From NCBI GenBank assembly GCA_934130595.1, contig CAKOYF010000013.1, positions 1 through 37,327 of the forward strand: 37,327 nt of DNA, given 5' to 3'. How positions within the stretch are numbered: the stretch's first letter is position 1; every line of letters begins with the position of its first letter. Position numbers and translations under genes: made by a program. Shown here piece after piece: positions 15,165-23,789 of the stretch. The stretch comes from an uncultured Clostridia bacterium (GTDB lineage Bacteria > Bacillota > Clostridia > TANB77 > CAG-465). Under the pieces are notes generated by a model. That model was not told the origin of the DNA. It ran no database searches and saw only the letters and a program-made list of their open reading frames with translations.

Positions 15165-17420
15165 CTATTGCTCAATAGTATATTTGCCAAGTATGTGTCT
15201 TTGAATTTTTAGTAAATCTGCAGCTTTTGGTAATTGACTCACTTTATCTATTATAGCTGCTTTTACTTGTATTTCTTTTATTTGAACTTTTCCTAATAAA
15301 TATCTTTGTAGCATCAATAGATCTCTTGCATTTATTGTTCCAGATCCATCAACATCACCATATACTATTATTGTATATTCTTTTGCAATATCACTACCAT
15401 CTAAGAACTGTATTTTAGTACCTGTTCCTACTTTTTCTGAATCTTCTAATGCTTTTCCATCAATGTTTACTATGTTCATATCATACTTTGTAGTTATTTT
15501 ATTTTTTATATCAGATACTGTATTATTGTTTAGATCTATTTTTGAAATAACATCATTTTCAACTTTTAAAGAATCATCTACATATATATCTTCTAATTTC
15601 TTTGTAACAACAATTGTTGCTTGTGCTGTATAGCCACCATCTTCTGTTTTAAATGTTACTATTGCTTCTCCTTCTTTTTGTGCTTTAAGTTCTTTTCCTT
15701 GTACAGTTACAATATCTGTATTTTGTGAAGTTATTGTATAATTTGTATTCTTAGCTGTACTTGGTAAAATTTCAGGTGTAATAGTAATTGTATCTCCAAC
15801 GCTTACTACATACTTATCTTTATCTAATTTTATTCCTGTAACTTTGTTTGATTGTACATTTATTGTACATATTGCTGTTTTATTTTGGTCTTTTGTTGTT
15901 ACTGTTATAGTAGCAACTCCGCTATTTTTTGCTTCTACTAGTCCATCTGAATTTACAGTAGCAATATTATTATCTGAAGATGACCATGTAACTTCCTTGT
16001 TTTCAGCATCACTAGGATTTATATTTGCTGTAAGTTGTAGTTTTTCTCCAACACTTAAGTCTGAATATGTAGTGTTCAAGCTTACAGATTCCACTTTAGA
16101 ATATTTATATTCATGTATCCATTTTTTCAACATATATCCTATTCTGCCATCATCATATTTAATCTTATCATAAAGTGTATTTTGACCTATTCCAATTCTA
16201 GTAAATTTTGTTCTGTTGGCTCCACCTTCTTGTGTTTCATATACCTTTTCTAATACATTTGCTATTGTATCAGGGCCTGTTCTAATCCAGAACTCATCTG
16301 TTACTCCTGAATCCGATGGATCATCTAGATATACTCTTGTATTATCTTCTGTAAAATATACATCATCTGGAAGCGGTATACTTGCCGCTTCATCTGGCAT
16401 ATTTTCATATACTGGAATATGAAACTCAAAACTTGAATCTAGCATTGAATAACTGCTATAAGTATTGTATGACATACTTGCTTCATTTTTAGCTCCAAAT
16501 ATGTTTGTCATGTATCCAGTTCCAAGTAACCATTGTGCTGTACCTGGGTTGTTTACATCAAAACGCTCAAAGTAAATAGTATCTTGTCCCCATTTTACAT
16601 ATTTATTGTATATGTATTCTATTCCACCATTTATTGCAGCTGATACACTTGTCCAGCCATGATTTCTTGCATAATTAAGTCCATTTGTTATAGCTGAAGC
16701 ATTTGAAGTATCATATGCTCCAATATTAAAGAAATTATATACACCGTAATCTCCGTTTATTAAACTACCATTTATTATATTTCCACTATTTTCTTGTCTA
16801 ATTCTAGCAGCAATGTGTACTGGATTTATCCCTACATTTTTAGATAATCTATAAATTAACTCAGCATATGTAGTACCTAAATCTTTCCACTGTCCATATA
16901 ATTTATATTGACTTTTGTATGTACTTCCCATAGGTGTTGGATCAAGTACACCTTGAACTGCATTTACAGATTGTGAAGCTTCTGAAAAGCTCAATGTTTC
17001 AAATTGAAAAATTCCGCTATCATTAATAAAATTACGAGGATCTAATACGTATGCTACACCTTGCTTAGATGCTACGACATATGATCCATCTATGTATTTG
17101 TTTTGTCCATCTTTTTTCCATTCAGATGAAAAAATATCTTCAACTAAACTAATCCCCTCATTTACTTCATATGATTCATGAGATAAAACTGTATTCCAAT
17201 CTAATCCTGTATGTACAGCTTTAAATGTCCAATTTGGATGTCTTTTTTTCATTGCTTCTATATATGGCTTATATGAGTCTGGAAAATTCTCATCCATATA
17301 TGATACTGGTAAATTAGACGATATACTTGCTTCTATTTCATGAAAATTTATAGTTGAAGTAATAATACATATAATAACTAATGAAATTATTGCTCTAAAC
17401 CCTAAATTTCTTTTATACAT
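15165..17420 (-). CDS. Secreted N-acetylglucosaminidase with SH3-like, Big_2 and dockerin domains
   Basis: 751 aa. After a signal peptide (~1-31), residues ~45-330 form a clostridial LytB/GH73-type endo-beta-N-acetylglucosaminidase. E210 in IAARIRQENSGN is the likely catalytic acid, followed by YGVYNFFNIGA. Residues ~360-440 look SH3-like, 443-523 and 526-608 are bacterial Ig-like (Big_2) domains, and 688-748 is a dockerin. The first dockerin calcium loop is intact (D689, D691, S693, T695, D700). The second repeat (AAIIDKVSQLPKAADLL) has lost most ligands. It should cleave peptidoglycan glycan strands at the cell surface. A strong promoter and GGGGGG SD precede it, and the membrane cohesin-like gene follows at 17 bp. 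Confidence 0.87.
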   Translation of the reverse strand: MYKRNLGFRAIISLVIICIITSTINFHEIEASISSNLPVSYMDENFPDSYKPYIEAMKKRHPNWTFKAVHTGLDWNTVLSHESYEVNEGISLVEDIFSSEWKKDGQNKYIDGSYVVASKQGVAYVLDPRNFINDSGIFQFETLSFSEASQSVNAVQGVLDPTPMGSTYKSQYKLYGQWKDLGTTYAELIYRLSKNVGINPVHIAARIRQENSGNIINGSLINGDYGVYNFFNIGAYDTSNASAITNGLNYARNHGWTSVSAAINGGIEYIYNKYVKWGQDTIYFERFDVNNPGTAQWLLGTGYMTNIFGAKNEASMSYNTYSSYSMLDSSFEFHIPVYENMPDEAASIPLPDDVYFTEDNTRVYLDDPSDSGVTDEFWIRTGPDTIANVLEKVYETQEGGANRTKFTRIGIGQNTLYDKIKYDDGRIGYMLKKWIHEYKYSKVESVSLNTTYSDLSVGEKLQLTANINPSDAENKEVTWSSSDNNIATVNSDGLVEAKNSGVATITVTTKDQNKTAICTINVQSNKVTGIKLDKDKYVVSVGDTITITPEILPSTAKNTNYTITSQNTDIVTVQGKELKAQKEGEAIVTFKTEDGGYTAQATIVVTKKLEDIYVDDSLKVENDVISKIDLNNNTVSDIKNKITTKYDMNIVNIDGKALEDSEKVGTGTKIQFLDGSDIAKEYTIIVYGDVDGSGTINARDLLMLQRYLLGKVQIKEIQVKAAIIDKVSQLPKAADLLKIQRHILGKYTIEQ

Positions 17421-17460
17421 TTTTCCCCCCTTATGACCTAATACGTCATTATATACAAAA

Positions 17461-17488
17461 ATTATATCATAAACGCATACTTTGTCAA
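17461..17488 (-). promoter_or_regulatory. Sigma-A promoter of the glucosaminidase-cohesin operon
   Basis: On the minus strand TTGACA (17488-17483), 16 bp, TATAAT (17466-17461), with an extended TGA. The leader of about 35 nt contains a small ATGAC/GTCAT stem. Confidence 0.85.
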
Positions 17489-17618
17489 AGAGTTTATATA
17501 AAAATTCGATTATATTATTATGGCAATTAAAACTTTCACATTTTTTTCATATTTGTATTATACTAAACTTTATTTATTAAAGTAGTTACATAATCCAATA
17601 TTTTAAACAAACTGTCAT

Positions 17619-17647
17619 TTGACAATAAAAAAAGTATATAATATAAT
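17619..17647 (+). promoter_or_regulatory. Sigma-A promoter of glmS
   Basis: TTGACA (17619-17624), 17 bp, TATAAT (17642-17647). It lies in the 470-bp gap between divergent operons. The stretch 17489-17618 holds nothing else that I recognise. Confidence 0.88.
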
Positions 17648-17700
17648 GAGCAAAAGTGTAATTTTTGACGGAGGTGAATTTTTAATCAATTTTTACTCTT

Positions 17701-17805
17701 AGCGCATGGGCATATTATATGCTGACGAGGATGGTAGTTGTCGATTATCAGCGGATGCTACCACGGTAATTTAGATATCGTTAAAATATAGCTAAAAATC
17801 AAAAT
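17701..17805 (+). ncRNA. glmS ribozyme riboswitch
   Basis: The conserved core is readable: AGCGC at 17701-17705 (self-cleavage expected between A17701 and G17702), GACGAGGATGG at 17723-17733, a TCGATTATCA segment, and GCGGATGC at 17751-17758 pairing with the GGTAG element, then ACGGTAA. Glucosamine-6-phosphate is the cofactor that triggers cleavage and mRNA decay, repressing glmS. The 3' boundary is approximate. The next ~85 nt to glmS are A+T-rich and hold the AGGAGG site. Confidence 0.9.
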
Positions 17806-17890
17806 TTTTATTGTAACAAAACTATATTTATTCTAATACTATATAAAAACGTACATTGAAAATTATAAATATTTTAGGAGGTTATATAAT

Positions 17891-19699
17891 ATGTGTGGAA
17901 TAATTGGATATACTACAAGAAAAAATAATTCAGTAGAGGTAGCTCTAGATGGGCTTAAAAATCTAGAATATAGAGGCTACGACTCTGCAGGTATCGCATT
18001 TTTTGACGGAGAAAAAATCGATATTGTAAAATCTAAAGGAAAGATTTCAAATTTGGAATCTAAGCTTGAAAAAATAAATACGGATTCTTGCTGTGCTATT
18101 GCACATACTAGATGGGCAACTCATGGTGAACCTAATGAGACAAATGCTCACCCACACCACGTTGGTAAGGTTACTCTAGTTCACAATGGAATAATTGAAA
18201 ACTATTCAGAACTAAAAAAAGAACTTATTGAAAAAGGATATTCTTTTAAAACAGAAACAGATACTGAAGTAGCAACTGCTTATATTGACTACTGCTACTC
18301 TGTTTACCAAGATAAATTACGTGCTCTAATTGAAGCTTGTAAAGTATTTAGAGGTTCTTATGCTTTTGACGTAATTTATGAGGATGATCCTACTACAATT
18401 TATGCAACAAGAAAGGACAGTCCTCTAGTTGTTGGATATGCTCATGATGGAAATTTTGCAGCATCAGATATTTCTGCAATATTAAAATATACAAATAAAT
18501 ATTCACTAATTGACGAAGGTGAATTTGTTAAGATAACTAGAGATATCGTTACTTTCTATAATTCAGATTTACATCAAGTAGAAAAGAAATCTCAAACAGC
18601 TACTTGGGATGCTACTCAATACCAAAAAAATGGATATGAGCATTTTATGCTAAAGGAAATTTACGAACAACCTAAAGCTATAGAAGATATTTTTGAAAGA
18701 TTCTACTCTAATTGCACATATAAAGATTTAGATTTTTCAAAATTTGATAAAATTCATATTGTTGCTTGTGGAAGTGCTATGCATGCTTCACTTGTTGGAA
18801 AATATCTTCTTCAAACTTATGGAAAAATTCCTGTTATGGTTGAAATTGCATCAGAATATAGATATTCAGAAGAGTTAATTACTCCTTCTACCCTACTTAT
18901 TGTTGTTTCTCAATCTGGAGAAACTGCTGATACTCTAGCAGCATTAAGACTTGCAAAACAAAAAGGAGCTTATGTTGTTGGTATAGTTAATGCTGTAGGT
19001 TCTACTATAGCAAGAGAAGTAGATAAATGCATATATACTTATGCAGGTCCTGAAATTGCTGTTGCAACAACTAAAGGATACACTACTCAAGTTGCAGTAT
19101 TTTCTACTCTAGCATTAATGGCTATGGAACAAAAAGGATTATTAACTGATGAAAAAGCTGAAGAAATTAAACAAGATTTACTTACTGTAAAAGAAAAAAT
19201 AGAAGCTGTTCTATCTGATAGAGATTTATACTTAGATATAGCAAATCAAATATATAATCATAATGATTTATTCTTTATAGGTAGAGGAATTGATTCAACT
19301 GTATGTATGGAAGGTTCTCTAAAACTTAAAGAGATTTCTTATATGCACTCTGAATCTTATAGTGCAGGTGAACTAAAACATGGAACTATATCTCTTATAG
19401 ATAAAGGTACTCCTGTAATATCTATTGCCACAGATGAAAATCTATTTGAAAAAACTGTTAGTAACATAAAAGAAACTAAAGCTAGAGGTGCATACTCTAT
19501 CTTTGTTACTACACAAAATCATAAAGATAATTGCAGTGAATTTGCAGATAAAACTATTATTCTTCCAAAAACAACTGCATTTACTCAACCAATTCTTACA
19601 GTAGTTGCACTACAACTTATAGCTTATGAAACAGCAAAATTAAGAGGTTGTGATATAGATAAACCAAGAAATCTTGCTAAATCTGTTACTGTTGAGTAA
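17891..19699 (+). CDS. glmS: Glutamine--fructose-6-phosphate aminotransferase (isomerizing)
   Basis: 602 aa, full length. Cys2 in MCGIIGY is the N-terminal nucleophile of the glutamine amidotransferase domain (about 1-240, with EYRGYDSAG and HTRWATHG). Two SIS sugar-isomerase domains follow (VACGSAMHAS and QSGETADTL in the first; GRGID and LKLKEISY in the second), and the protein ends DKPRNLAKSVTVE as in all GlmS. It makes glucosamine-6-phosphate for peptidoglycan. Control is by the glmS ribozyme in its own leader. AGGAGG is 8 nt before the ATG. Confidence 0.98.
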   Translation: MCGIIGYTTRKNNSVEVALDGLKNLEYRGYDSAGIAFFDGEKIDIVKSKGKISNLESKLEKINTDSCCAIAHTRWATHGEPNETNAHPHHVGKVTLVHNGIIENYSELKKELIEKGYSFKTETDTEVATAYIDYCYSVYQDKLRALIEACKVFRGSYAFDVIYEDDPTTIYATRKDSPLVVGYAHDGNFAASDISAILKYTNKYSLIDEGEFVKITRDIVTFYNSDLHQVEKKSQTATWDATQYQKNGYEHFMLKEIYEQPKAIEDIFERFYSNCTYKDLDFSKFDKIHIVACGSAMHASLVGKYLLQTYGKIPVMVEIASEYRYSEELITPSTLLIVVSQSGETADTLAALRLAKQKGAYVVGIVNAVGSTIAREVDKCIYTYAGPEIAVATTKGYTTQVAVFSTLALMAMEQKGLLTDEKAEEIKQDLLTVKEKIEAVLSDRDLYLDIANQIYNHNDLFFIGRGIDSTVCMEGSLKLKEISYMHSESYSAGELKHGTISLIDKGTPVISIATDENLFEKTVSNIKETKARGAYSIFVTTQNHKDNCSEFADKTIILPKTTAFTQPILTVVALQLIAYETAKLRGCDIDKPRNLAKSVTVE

Positions 19700-19710
19700 A
19701 AACTATATTT

Positions 19711-19738
19711 ACCAGTGCTTTATGCACTGGTTTTTTTA
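19711..19738 (+). terminator. Intrinsic terminator after glmS
   Basis: ACCAGTGC/GCACTGGT stem (19711-19718, 19724-19731), a 5-nt loop and T7. Confidence 0.92.
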
Positions 19739-19781
19739 TTTTTACTGTGTTATCTTTATGGTAACTTGTATCATATTTTTA

Positions 19782-19810
19782 TTGACTTTTACGCTCTTCA
19801 ATGGTAAAAT
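19782..19810 (+). promoter_or_regulatory. Sigma-A promoter of the class A PBP gene
   Basis: TTGACT (19782-19787), 17 bp, TAAAAT (19805-19810), preceded by TGG (extended -10). Confidence 0.75.
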
Positions 19811-19874
19811 ATTAGACGGATTTTAATATTTTTATCTTAAAATTAATATTTTAAAGAAATTGGAGGGATTCTTA

Positions 19875-21944
19875 ATGAAAAAGAGTTATGATAAAAGGAA
19901 AATTCACAATGCTAAACCATCTCAGAAACATGCAAAAAGTCCAACTATGAAGGACAAATTCGAGCATTTCATGTTTAAGGATGAATATTTTCAAAACAAA
20001 GATACTGGCAGCAGTACTAACGGAAATGTGCATTCAGAGAAGATAGATAATTTAAAATCTGCATCTTTTGTTTTGCAAAAGAAAAAATCACATAACGCAT
20101 TAAAAGTTACTATGTTCTTACTAGTAGCAGCTGCTGTAGCTTGTACTGCTTTTTTTGTACCGTACATTTCAACAGCATTTAAATCTTATGAAAACGGATT
20201 TGATACAACACGAATAGATATTGATTCTGTTCCACACATTTATGATAGGAATGGAAACTTACTACTTATTATGTATGGGTATTATGACTCAGGCGAAGAA
20301 AATTTTGTTCCAACCTATTCTAGTGTATATACAGAAATAAATTCATTACCAAAATATGTTGGAGATGCATTTACAGCAATTGAAGACGAAACTTTTTATG
20401 ACAATAGCGGTATATCTGTAAATAGGCTTTTATATGCTACTTTCAATTATCTTATTAAAGGTGATTCTTCTTTTGGTGGAAGTACAATAACTCAACAACT
20501 TATAAAGGTAGCAACAGGAGATGATTCTCACTCCCCTACTCGTAAAGCAAGAGAAATTGGTAGTGCCTTATATTTAACTGATCATTGGTCAAAATCTAAA
20601 ATACTTGGTAGCTACATTAATCTTGTATATTATGGAAATGGTGCATATGGAATCTATGAAGCTTCAATGACATATTTTAATACAGAGCCTAAAAATTTAA
20701 ATATAGCTCAAGCTGCTATTTTAGCCTCTATTCCTAATTCACCAGACAACTTAAATCCATATGGTAGTGATTCTGCTAAAACAAGACTAATAAATAGACA
20801 AAAACTTGTACTCAAAAAAATGCTAGAATTAGGATTAATTAATGAAAATGAGTATACTGATGCTATTAACTTTAACGTTGAATTTAGCAATGGTAGTGCT
20901 AGTCTAAACAAAAATAGTCCTGTTATTAGTCCATATTTAAATGTTGCTTTCTCTCAAGCAATTGATGTTGTAAAAGAAGACTGTAATTGCAGCAATACAG
21001 AAGCAATAGACAAGCTTTTAAATGGCAAAACAAGTATATATCTAAATCTAGATGTTAACTTACAAAATCAAGCATATGTTATTGCAAAATCTACATATTC
21101 AGATTATCCAGAAATAGAAGTCGGTGGCGTTCTTACAAACAAGTCTGGCGAAGTGTTAGCAATGATAAGCTCTAGAAGAGATTCTCAACTAAATCATGCA
21201 TATAACATTCAAAGACAAACCGGTTCTTCTATAAAGCCATTAAGTGTATATGGACCAGCATATGATATGGGAATACTAAAACCAACAAGTTATGTATATG
21301 ACGTCCCTGTTTCTGTTAAAACATCTACTAGTACTTGGAATGTAACTAATGCTAGTAATACTTTCAAAGGAAAAATAACAGCAAATGATGCTATTGCATA
21401 CTCTTTAAATACTGTAGCAGTAACAACTTTGGAAGATGTTGGAATTGCCAATTCATATGAATATCTAAAAAAATTTGGTATAACTTCAATAGATAGTAAA
21501 AATGATATGTATTATCCTGCTTTAGCCTTAGGTGGATTAACAAATGGTATTTCCCCTTATGAAATGACTCAAGCATATAATGCAATAAGCAATGATGGTG
21601 TTTTTAGAAACATATCTACTATTAATCATATAGTTATAGATTCTAAGACAATTAGTAAATCTAAGAATGAGCATCAAGTAATTTCAGCAGATGCTGCTAA
21701 TATGTTAAAAATATCACTTAATGCAGTAGCAAGATATGGTACTGGTAAAACAGCTAATCTTGGTTCGGTTACAACTTACTTAAAAACTGGAACAACCAAT
21801 GATGTAAAAGATGTATGGACATGCGGATTTACAGATGATGCTACCTTATGTCTATGGGCTGGATATGATACACCTCAGTCTTTGCCAATTTATAACGTAA
21901 ATAGTATATGGAATCAATTAATGAGATATTACTATGGAATATAA
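19875..21944 (+). CDS. Class A penicillin-binding protein (transglycosylase/transpeptidase)
   Basis: 689 aa from the ATG at 19875. The in-frame TTG at 19860 is part of the GGAGGG region. A ~75-residue basic cytoplasmic head precedes one membrane helix (about 76-100). The GT51 glycosyltransferase domain shows AIEDETFY (catalytic Glu170) and GGSTITQQLIK. The transpeptidase domain has the SSIK active-site serine (S461), SLN (520-522) and KTG (647-649), so both activities look intact. It polymerises and crosslinks peptidoglycan outside the membrane. It is monocistronic with its own promoter and terminator, right after glmS, which feeds the same pathway. Confidence 0.95.
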   Translation: MKKSYDKRKIHNAKPSQKHAKSPTMKDKFEHFMFKDEYFQNKDTGSSTNGNVHSEKIDNLKSASFVLQKKKSHNALKVTMFLLVAAAVACTAFFVPYISTAFKSYENGFDTTRIDIDSVPHIYDRNGNLLLIMYGYYDSGEENFVPTYSSVYTEINSLPKYVGDAFTAIEDETFYDNSGISVNRLLYATFNYLIKGDSSFGGSTITQQLIKVATGDDSHSPTRKAREIGSALYLTDHWSKSKILGSYINLVYYGNGAYGIYEASMTYFNTEPKNLNIAQAAILASIPNSPDNLNPYGSDSAKTRLINRQKLVLKKMLELGLINENEYTDAINFNVEFSNGSASLNKNSPVISPYLNVAFSQAIDVVKEDCNCSNTEAIDKLLNGKTSIYLNLDVNLQNQAYVIAKSTYSDYPEIEVGGVLTNKSGEVLAMISSRRDSQLNHAYNIQRQTGSSIKPLSVYGPAYDMGILKPTSYVYDVPVSVKTSTSTWNVTNASNTFKGKITANDAIAYSLNTVAVTTLEDVGIANSYEYLKKFGITSIDSKNDMYYPALALGGLTNGISPYEMTQAYNAISNDGVFRNISTINHIVIDSKTISKSKNEHQVISADAANMLKISLNAVARYGTGKTANLGSVTTYLKTGTTNDVKDVWTCGFTDDATLCLWAGYDTPQSLPIYNVNSIWNQLMRYYYGI

Positions 21945-21946
21945 CT

Positions 21947-21980
21947 AAACTCTTAAACTCTTATGTTTAAGAGTTTTTTT
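21947..21980 (+). terminator. Intrinsic terminator after the PBP gene
   Basis: AAACTCTTAAAC/GTTTAAGAGTTT stem (21947-21958, 21965-21976) followed by T. Confidence 0.9.
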
Positions 21981-21984
21981 ACGC

Positions 21985-22018
21985 AAAAAAAGATGAAACA
22001 TTGCAATTATGTTTCATC
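21985..22018 (-). terminator. Intrinsic terminator of the era-recO operon (minus strand)
   Basis: GATGAAACAT/ATGTTTCATC stem (21992-22001, 22009-22018). The minus strand continues with seven T. It stands back-to-back with the PBP terminator. Confidence 0.9.
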
Positions 22019-22028
22019 CTTTATTTAC

Positions 22029-22886
22029 TTATTTTATTTTTTCAAATGATTGTATTCTATATTCTCCTTCATTTGATATGAAAGTATATTTCACTTTTTC
22101 TAGACTATTTTCATTTAATACACCAGTATCAACTTTATCTTTAATATAATCTAATTGTTTTTCCTCAGTATAATCTAAATTGTTTTCATCAATTGTTAGT
22201 GCAGATCTTGATTTTGCTTTATCATAAAACATCTCTGTTTTAGTTATACTTTGTGTTTCATTCATTTCAATTGTTTTAGTTACATACACTCTATAAGCAT
22301 CAAGTTCTACTCTATCTGAATATTCAGTTATTTTATATGGTACTTCTAAAGTATATCCTATACTTCCTGTTTGAAATCCTCTAGACACTACTACATATAC
22401 ATTTGTCGCAGTATCATAATTTAAAATTCCATCTACTTCTTTTGATGAAACTGTTGGATCTTGAAAAATACCAGATAATACTGCATTCATATTAGTTGGT
22501 AAAATATAACTATTGTTATATTCTTCTGAATACTCTAAGTATGACTGATATTCACTTTTTCTATAAATTCTATCAAGTCCAATTAATAGCTTTGCTTTAC
22601 TAGTTAATCCACCATTATCTAATTCATTAATTATATCATTTGAATAAATATCTGAATATTTTATTAGTTCTTTTAATTGTATACCTATTCTACTATTGAC
22701 GTTAATGTTTTTGCCTCTTTCTTCTCTTTCAATTACATCAGTAGAATCTTTATCTATTGTTTCTTCTTGTTTAACATCATCTGCTGGTTTCTCTTTAGAT
22801 TTTGAATTAATAAATATATATCCAAAACATATAATTGCAGCAATTATTAAAACCACGCAAACAATACTAACCACTTTATTTTTCAT
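22029..22886 (-). CDS. Membrane-anchored extracytoplasmic protein of unknown function
   Basis: 285 aa. An uncleaved N-terminal anchor (about 5-27, VVSIVCVVLIIAAIICFGYIF) is followed by an acidic linker and a ~220-residue soluble domain, mostly alternating strands, facing outside. There is no lipobox (no LxxC before the linker), no catalytic motif and no cysteine cluster in the soluble part. AGGAGGGG precedes the ATG. It starts 18 bp after recO and is the last gene of the era-yqzL-recO transcript, which ends at the terminator 21985-22018. I do not recognise the family. Confidence 0.7.
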   Translation of the reverse strand: MKNKVVSIVCVVLIIAAIICFGYIFINSKSKEKPADDVKQEETIDKDSTDVIEREERGKNINVNSRIGIQLKELIKYSDIYSNDIINELDNGGLTSKAKLLIGLDRIYRKSEYQSYLEYSEEYNNSYILPTNMNAVLSGIFQDPTVSSKEVDGILNYDTATNVYVVVSRGFQTGSIGYTLEVPYKITEYSDRVELDAYRVYVTKTIEMNETQSITKTEMFYDKAKSRSALTIDENNLDYTEEKQLDYIKDKVDTGVLNENSLEKVKYTFISNEGEYRIQSFEKIK

Positions 22887-22904
22887 TTTTTCCCCTCCTA
22901 TTTT

Positions 22905-23627
22905 TTATAATCCACTCATTGTTGCATCTACAAATACTTGTCCAAATAGTTCAAAATCCACATAATCTTTTAATTCAAAAGAAAATATTTTTTTAAGATC
23001 TGAACGTATCACATAAAATATAGCATTAAAAGTTGCTCTAGTTATTCTGATTCTATTTTTAGACTCAACCTTTGTTTTGCATTCCTCACACAAAAATGTA
23101 TTATTAATATAATCATAATACACAAAATCCTCATTATATTCTAACAAAGACCTTGAGCATTCGCAACATTTATCTTGACTTGGTGCAAAACCTAATATTG
23201 CGAACAGCTTTATTTTAAAAGCATTTGTAACAAGTTTTCTGTCTTTGTCTAGCTTGTCCAGAGCGTAAATAGTATTTAAAAATAACTTTAATATTTTTTC
23301 ACAATCCTGATTTTCATCTGTTACTGAATTTAATATCTTAGTCATTTCAAACACTATTTGTAATTTATCAAAATCAACTCTAACATTATAAAAAGTATTA
23401 ATTACAGAAGCTGAATTCAAATAAAAATATCCTGTATTTTGATATAGTACAAATTCACTGTATACTAAAAATTGTGAACTTGCAAGATAAGGACTATTAG
23501 TTTTCTTTGCTCCTTTTGCAATAGCCGAAACTTTTCCCAAAGAGTCTGTAAGAATTGTTATTATTTTATCATTATCTTTATACGCTACTTCTCTTATTAC
23601 TATCCCCTTTACCTTGATAAGTCTCAT
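22905..23627 (-). CDS. recO: DNA repair protein RecO
   Basis: 240 aa. The N-terminal OB-fold opens with KVKGIVIREVAYKDNDKII and TILTDSLGKVSAIAKGAKK. The C-terminal helical part carries a CxxC...CxxC zinc finger (CCECSRSL, then FLCEECKT). RecO loads RecA onto SSB-coated DNA with RecR. The start is preceded by AAGGGA inside the small yqzL gene, so the two genes overlap by about 50 bp in different frames. Confidence 0.95.
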   Translation of the reverse strand: MRLIKVKGIVIREVAYKDNDKIITILTDSLGKVSAIAKGAKKTNSPYLASSQFLVYSEFVLYQNTGYFYLNSASVINTFYNVRVDFDKLQIVFEMTKILNSVTDENQDCEKILKLFLNTIYALDKLDKDRKLVTNAFKIKLFAILGFAPSQDKCCECSRSLLEYNEDFVYYDYINNTFLCEECKTKVESKNRIRITRATFNAIFYVIRSDLKKIFSFELKDYVDFELFGQVFVDATMSGL

Positions 23628-23736
23628 CTATTATTATCCCTTCTTTATTATTTAAAGCTTGTATTTTTCTATACTCCATGTAAGTCTCAATGTTTCCAGT
23701 TTTTATAAAATGATTCCATGCTAAGTCTTTATACAT
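23578..23736 (-). CDS. yqzL: YqzL-family small protein
   Basis: 52 aa, too short for a standard ORF cut-off. Translation begins MYKDLAWNHFIKTGNIETYM, matching the YqzL pattern (W, F, TGNIDxY) of the ~47-aa Bacillus protein encoded at the same place between era and recO. GAGGTGG is 5 nt before the ATG. Its 3' third overlaps recO by about 50 bp. The function of the family is unknown, but the position is conserved in Firmicutes. Confidence 0.8.
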   Translation of the reverse strand: MYKDLAWNHFIKTGNIETYMEYRKIQALNNKEGIIIDETYQGKGDSNKRSSV

Positions 23737-23789
23737 AAATACCACCTCATGATAATATTATATGTAAAATATCATATTAAATACATAAG

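Noticed and set aside
17665..17700. SD-like GGAGGTG in the glmS leader with a possible small ORF
   Set aside because: The only start nearby (GTG) reaches a stop after three codons; the segment is leader upstream of the ribozyme cleavage site.
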